39,426 nt of DNA, taken from the NCBI GenBank assembly GCA_023136835.1, contig JAGLQN010000190.1, positions 1 through 39,426 of the forward strand, given 5' to 3'. This stretch comes from Candidatus Omnitrophota bacterium. Lineage in GTDB: Bacteria > Omnitrophota > Gorgyraeia > Zapsychrales > Zapsychraceae. Under the pieces are notes generated by a model. That model searched no databases. It saw nothing but the letters and a program-made list of their open reading frames with translations, and was not told the origin of the DNA. Positions within the stretch are counted from its first letter, which is position 1. Every line of letters starts with the position of its first letter. The position numbers and the translations under genes were made by a program. Shown piece by piece: positions 35,730 to 39,426 of this stretch.

Positions 35730-38150
35730 TTATATCGAAACTTTGTGAATTTTTCCGGGGAGAAGTTTATAGATCTTTTTCTTGATCTCTATAGGAATTT
35801 CAACTTTAGGCGTCAGTGAAGCCTCTTTAAACGGTTTAGCCAGAACGCTCAGGCTCCCTTTTGTCACATGGATATCAAACCATATATTCTTGTATCTGAC
35901 CTTGAATTTGATACCTTGCCATTGTTCCGGCAATTTAGGGTTAAGGCAGATGCGGTCTTCGAGGATATGCAACCCGGCAAAGCTGCGCAAAAACAGGTCT
36001 AGCGTCCCTCCCATCACTCCGACGTGAATTCCTTCCTGTGTCGTTCCTCCTTGGGTATCATAAATATCGCTTTTTAATGTCTCAATAAAATAATCCATGG
36101 CCTGTTCTTTATGCCCTAAAAGCTCGGCGATATACGCGTGAACGACCATGCTTAACGTTGATCCATGTGATGTGCGCGGAAAATAATAATTAAAATTCCT
36201 TTTCATGATATCTTTATCAAAGGGATAGCCCAAGCGCTTAAAAACTGTTTGTATCTCCTCCATATTGAGAACATAAAACAACATCAACGCGTCAGCCTGT
36301 TTTGAAACCTTGTAACTGTCCGGCGAGAGGCCCTCGGCCTTAAGAATGCGGTCAACCCGGTGGATATTATCATACTTGCGCCGATATTCTTCCCAGTCTA
36401 ATTCCTTTAAATCCATATACCCTTCGAATTGATGGATCAGCCCTTTTTTGTCCATCGGGATGATCATTTTCCGGATAATGTCCCGCCACCGCGCAATCTC
36501 CTCCTCAGAGATTTCTGTCTTAAGAAGAAGCGCCATTTTATCTTCTTCCGGCATCATTTCAGCAAGAAGATGGAGCGCTTTTTCAATGACCCACACAGCC
36601 ATCACATTTGTATAGGCGTTGTTCTTTAAGCCCCCTTTATTGGCCCCGGGACGTTTTTCATGAAATTCGTCGGGGCCGATAACGCCATCGATCTCGTAGC
36701 GTTTAAGCTTTTTATTCCACTGAGCAATGCTCGACCAGAAATGCGCGATCTCTAAAATTATTTCCGCGCCATACCGGTCGAGAAAATCCCTATCGCCTGA
36801 AGTGTAGAAATAATTCCATACATTGTACGCGACGGCAATCGAAACATGTCGCTGCAAAGAACTATAATCCGGACCCCATGTTCCCGAAAGAGGATTCAGA
36901 TGAATGATCTGTGTTGTTTCCTCTCCTGTTGATGCCGTCTGCCAGGGATACATGGCTCCGCGGTATCCTTGTTGCTTAGCGTTTTCCTTCGCGGCCCCTA
37001 ACCGCCGGTAACGGTACATTAAAAGCGCGCGGGTAATTTCGGGAGCGTGCAGATTATAAAATGGCAGCGCATATAGCCCGTCCCAGAACACATGCCCGCG
37101 GTAAGCCTCGCCATGCAGCCCTCTTACCGGCATCCCGGCGTCAATATCCTCATTATACGTCGATGCTGATTGAAGAAGATGGAATGCGTGCAATCGCAGT
37201 GCTTTCTGGACAAAAAAATCTCCCCGCACTTCGATATCAAACATCCTCCAAAGGGCCTTCCATTTCGCTTGATGGGCCTTATAAAGGCTTTCAAAACTTT
37301 CTATAGAATTAACAGTCTCCTGAGCGATCGCGCAATTATCCGCAACCCCTTGATCTCTCGACGTGTAAATACTGACCAACTTGTCGATAACATAGCGCTC
37401 GCCTTTTTTGACCTCCAGGGTGAACTCATGGATCATCCTCTGACGCCCATGAGTGATAACGTTCATCAAGGGATAAATCCTCTTCTCGTGCCCATGATGA
37501 ACAAGCGTCCTCAAGGCTTCTGTGATCTGGATCTTCGACTGGTTCGTCTGCATCTGCAGGAAAATACCATCATCCCCGAAATGGCCTTGCGTGCAGGGTT
37601 CGAGATGTTTGGAGCTCAATTGCTTATAGCGGTCGACCCCGGCATTAATGATCATCCCGTCAATACCGCTTCTTACGGTAATTTTTCCACCATAATTCTC
37701 TGGAGTAATCGTGCAGCGCAGTGCCCCGCAATGGGGATTAGACATGCTCACAATACGATGGTTTTCGACTAAGGTAACGCGTCCTTTTTCATCTTGCCAT
37801 CGGACGCGGCGGGAAAGCATTCCTTTGTACATGTTCAATTCAACTTTCCAACTCAGAATTCTGACTTGGAGGCGATTGAACCAGGGCCCATCATCAACGC
37901 GGTAGTTGAGCATCAGCCAATTCGGGCAGTTAACGAAATCTTCGTTATAAATTGTCCTGTTGGCGATCTCCGTCGGGAGAGTATTGTAAACCCCGGCGAC
38001 ATAAACCCCGGGATAATGGACTTTTGTTGCTACCGTCTCCGGAGCGGCGCCGCGGGTTCCGAAATATCCATTTCCCAAAGTGCAAAGCGCTTCACGCAAG
38101 TTTTCTTTTTCAGGGTCGAACTTATTGTAGATAATCTTCCAGGGGTTCAA
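35730..38150 (-). CDS. Glycoside hydrolase family 65 disaccharide phosphorylase, probably trehalose-type
   Basis: An 806-residue GH65 protein. The N-terminal beta-sandwich starts WKIIYNKFDPEKENLREAL, CTLGNGYFGTRG, and the (alpha/alpha)6 domain contains HVFWDGLYALPF and the catalytic acid Glu495 in GVIGPDEFHE. GH65 phosphorylases cleave alpha-linked glucobioses with phosphate to beta-glucose 1-phosphate, which the adjoining beta-PGM-like enzyme could convert to glucose 6-phosphate. Trehalose is favoured by the OtsB neighbour; kojibiose or maltose are not excluded. The TTG start at 38150 overlaps the otsB stop as TTGA, with AAAGG about 9 bases upstream. Confidence 0.88.
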   Translation of the reverse strand: MNPWKIIYNKFDPEKENLREALCTLGNGYFGTRGAAPETVATKVHYPGVYVAGVYNTLPTEIANRTIYNEDFVNCPNWLMLNYRVDDGPWFNRLQVRILSWKVELNMYKGMLSRRVRWQDEKGRVTLVENHRIVSMSNPHCGALRCTITPENYGGKITVRSGIDGMIINAGVDRYKQLSSKHLEPCTQGHFGDDGIFLQMQTNQSKIQITEALRTLVHHGHEKRIYPLMNVITHGRQRMIHEFTLEVKKGERYVIDKLVSIYTSRDQGVADNCAIAQETVNSIESFESLYKAHQAKWKALWRMFDIEVRGDFFVQKALRLHAFHLLQSASTYNEDIDAGMPVRGLHGEAYRGHVFWDGLYALPFYNLHAPEITRALLMYRYRRLGAAKENAKQQGYRGAMYPWQTASTGEETTQIIHLNPLSGTWGPDYSSLQRHVSIAVAYNVWNYFYTSGDRDFLDRYGAEIILEIAHFWSSIAQWNKKLKRYEIDGVIGPDEFHEKRPGANKGGLKNNAYTNVMAVWVIEKALHLLAEMMPEEDKMALLLKTEISEEEIARWRDIIRKMIIPMDKKGLIHQFEGYMDLKELDWEEYRRKYDNIHRVDRILKAEGLSPDSYKVSKQADALMLFYVLNMEEIQTVFKRLGYPFDKDIMKRNFNYYFPRTSHGSTLSMVVHAYIAELLGHKEQAMDYFIETLKSDIYDTQGGTTQEGIHVGVMGGTLDLFLRSFAGLHILEDRICLNPKLPEQWQGIKFKVRYKNIWFDIHVTKGSLSVLAKPFKEASLTPKVEIPIEIKKKIYKLLPGKIHKVSI

Positions 38151-38962
38151 ATCTTAAGCCTTTCCTCTTTAATGCGAATAAGAGCTTCTAAAACCTTTTT
38201 TACGTCCTGTATGTTTTTGATGAGATAGGACGCCCCGGACATCCGGGGTTCTTCGGCAACTAAAATGCCGAACCCTTTGCCCTCTAAAGCGACGAAGGCA
38301 TCTTCATCGGTCACATCATCGCCTATATAGACAGCTAAATGCTCATCAGGGCGATATCCCAAGACCTTTAAGATCCATTCAACGGCCTTGCCCTTATGCC
38401 AATCGATCCTGGGACGGATCTCGAAAACTTTTTTCCCGTTCGTCTTTCGTAAATGAGGATATTCGCTGAGAATGTCTTCAACCGCTTTCTCCACTTTTGG
38501 AAAATCTTCATCACAGACAAGACGATAGTGCGCGGAGATCGTGTATTTCACGTGTTCCACAAGCGCTCCCTTAACATCTTTGAGCCGGGCGCTTAGTTTC
38601 TCATGAACCTCATCAATGACAGGACGTATCGCTTGGGCTTCTTTAGAAATCTCTACGTTCCCGTCGGGATCAACAATCTCAAAGCCATGGCTTCCCGCAA
38701 AGAAAATTCCGTCAACCTGAACTTTGCTTCGCACGTCATCGGTCGCCCGGCCGCTGACAATAGACACTTTGTAACCTTTAGAAAGCCTTCGTACCGTTTC
38801 TCTCATCTCCTGAGAAAGGACGGCTAAATCGGGAGTGTCAACAATAGGCGTTAGCGTTCCGTCATAGTCAAGAAAGACAAAAACATCTTTTTGAGCTAAT
38901 TGATTTCTAAGCTCATCAAGATGTTGAAAGAAATCTACTGGTTGTTTTTCTGAATAAACCAC
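38147..38962 (-). CDS. otsB: Trehalose-6-phosphate phosphatase
   Basis: HAD-superfamily phosphatase that removes phosphate from trehalose 6-phosphate. Motif I is FLDYDGTLTPI (nucleophile Asp and general acid Asp), motif II VSIVSGRATDDV, and motif IV is the T6PP-type YIGDDVTDEDAF. A C2 cap lies between. Length 271 residues fits OtsB. No otsA is in the window. The apparent start is GTG at 38962, overlapping the upstream HAD gene by 28 bases, without a clear ribosome binding site, so translational coupling is likely. The stop overlaps the GH65 start by four bases. Confidence 0.92.
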   Translation of the reverse strand: MVYSEKQPVDFFQHLDELRNQLAQKDVFVFLDYDGTLTPIVDTPDLAVLSQEMRETVRRLSKGYKVSIVSGRATDDVRSKVQVDGIFFAGSHGFEIVDPDGNVEISKEAQAIRPVIDEVHEKLSARLKDVKGALVEHVKYTISAHYRLVCDEDFPKVEKAVEDILSEYPHLRKTNGKKVFEIRPRIDWHKGKAVEWILKVLGYRPDEHLAVYIGDDVTDEDAFVALEGKGFGILVAEEPRMSGASYLIKNIQDVKKVLEALIRIKEERLKI

Positions 38963-39426
38963 TGTTCTATTGTATCTATTGTTATACCCGCGAAATCATC
39001 AATAACAACATCTGCTCCGTTAGATTTAAGGTCATCCTGGTTGTTTTCCCGAGCGACCCCGATAACCAGACCAAAACCGCCATTAACGCCGGCTTGAACG
39101 CCTGAAACCGCATCTTCCACAATAATAGCCCTGTCTGGATTTGCTCCGACGTTCTTTGCCGCTGTCACAAAAATATCTCCCTCGGGTTTTCCCTTTAATC
39201 CTAATTCTCTTGAAACAACGCCATCGACACGCGTCTCAAAAAGCTCCTCAAGGCCGGTCGACTGAAGAATATACTGGCAATTTGCGCTTGATGAGGCAAC
39301 TCCGATCCGGATTCCTTTAGATATCAGATCACGGATCAAATCTACCGTTGTCTGATAGACCTCAGCTCCTTCTGTTTTAAGCGCTTCGACAAATTTTATA
39401 TTCTTCCGGTTCCCTAAACTGCAAAC
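38935..39426 (-). CDS. Beta-phosphoglucomutase-like HAD protein (N-terminus outside window)
   Basis: The frame is open to the right edge; 163 residues are visible. It starts in the cap domain with GNRKNIKFVEALKTEGAEVY, then IRIGVASSSANCQYIL (motif II with Ser), VDGVVSRELGLKGKPEGDIF (motif III Lys) and IIVEDAVSGVQAGVNGGFGL (motif IV). Motif I lies beyond the window. The Gly-Asn-x-x-Lys-Asn cap segment and SSSANC match the HAD domain found with trehalose phosphorylases, predicted to interconvert beta-glucose 1-phosphate and glucose 6-phosphate. It is first of the three overlapping genes HAD-otsB-GH65. Confidence 0.88.
   Translation of the reverse strand, partial: VCSLGNRKNIKFVEALKTEGAEVYQTTVDLIRDLISKGIRIGVASSSANCQYILQSTGLEELFETRVDGVVSRELGLKGKPEGDIFVTAAKNVGANPDRAIIVEDAVSGVQAGVNGGFGLVIGVARENNQDDLKSNGADVVIDDFAGITIDTIEQWFIQKNNQ

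Overview
The window is 39.4 kb of a Gram-negative bacterial chromosome. Evidence for the outer membrane is an RlpA-type protein, a predicted outer-membrane beta-barrel and a complete Na+-NQR. Nearly every gene lies on the minus strand; the only plus-strand genes are the tail of rlpA at the left edge and a 53-codon nqrM-like gene. No rRNA, tRNA, CRISPR array, insertion sequence or phage gene is visible. The gene set (type III glutamine synthetase, GAF-PtsP, Na+-NQR, GAF-GAF-ANTAR regulator, heptamer repeats between genes) would fit an uncultivated lineage such as Omnitrophota or a relative. That placement is a guess; a ribosomal-protein or whole-genome phylogeny would decide it.

Layout in plus coordinates, left to right (minus-strand transcription runs right to left). 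1-200: end of rlpA. 213-3226: glpK-glpD, glycerol catabolism. 3405-16765: a nitrogen-assimilation block, made of gltD, gltB, gdhA, nadE, a class I glutamine amidotransferase, type III glnA and a PII gene. 16859-19134: amt and a predicted porin. 19724-21979: ptsP (EI-Ntr with GAF). 22209-25099: a visibly A+T-richer stretch with a small unknown gene, a WrbA-like flavoprotein, nadB and the remnant of a hotdog thioesterase. 25483-26721: GAF-GAF-ANTAR protein. 26742-32851: nqrM and nqrFEDCBA, followed upstream by an exported protein with a duplicated domain. 33647-35660: sucCD. 35730-39426: GH65 phosphorylase, trehalose-phosphatase and a beta-phosphoglucomutase-like HAD protein, overlapping end to end.

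The main discovery is an RNA-based nitrogen regulon. Three transcription units, (porin-amt-PII), glnA and ptsP, each have a near-consensus sigma-70 promoter (TTGACA, 17-bp spacer, TATACT, TATATT or TATGTT) and a long leader ending in an intrinsic terminator. Just before each terminator are small hairpins with six-base loops that have A at position 1 and G at position 4. The 3' arm of the second hairpin is also the 5' arm of the terminator. This is the two-hairpin target of ANTAR antiterminators. A GAF-GAF-ANTAR protein is encoded 3.5 kb beyond the ptsP leader, so the likely sensor/antiterminator and its targets sit in the same locus. The PII protein has His in place of Tyr51, so classical GlnD uridylylation at that site cannot operate.

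Other points: a second, differently built attenuator follows the first in the porin leader; three intergenic gaps inside operons hold inverted pairs of degenerate 7-bp repeat arrays; the HAD, OtsB and GH65 genes have the same order as the domains I recall for actinobacterial OtsB1; and gdhA has a degenerate duplication of its first 17 codons.
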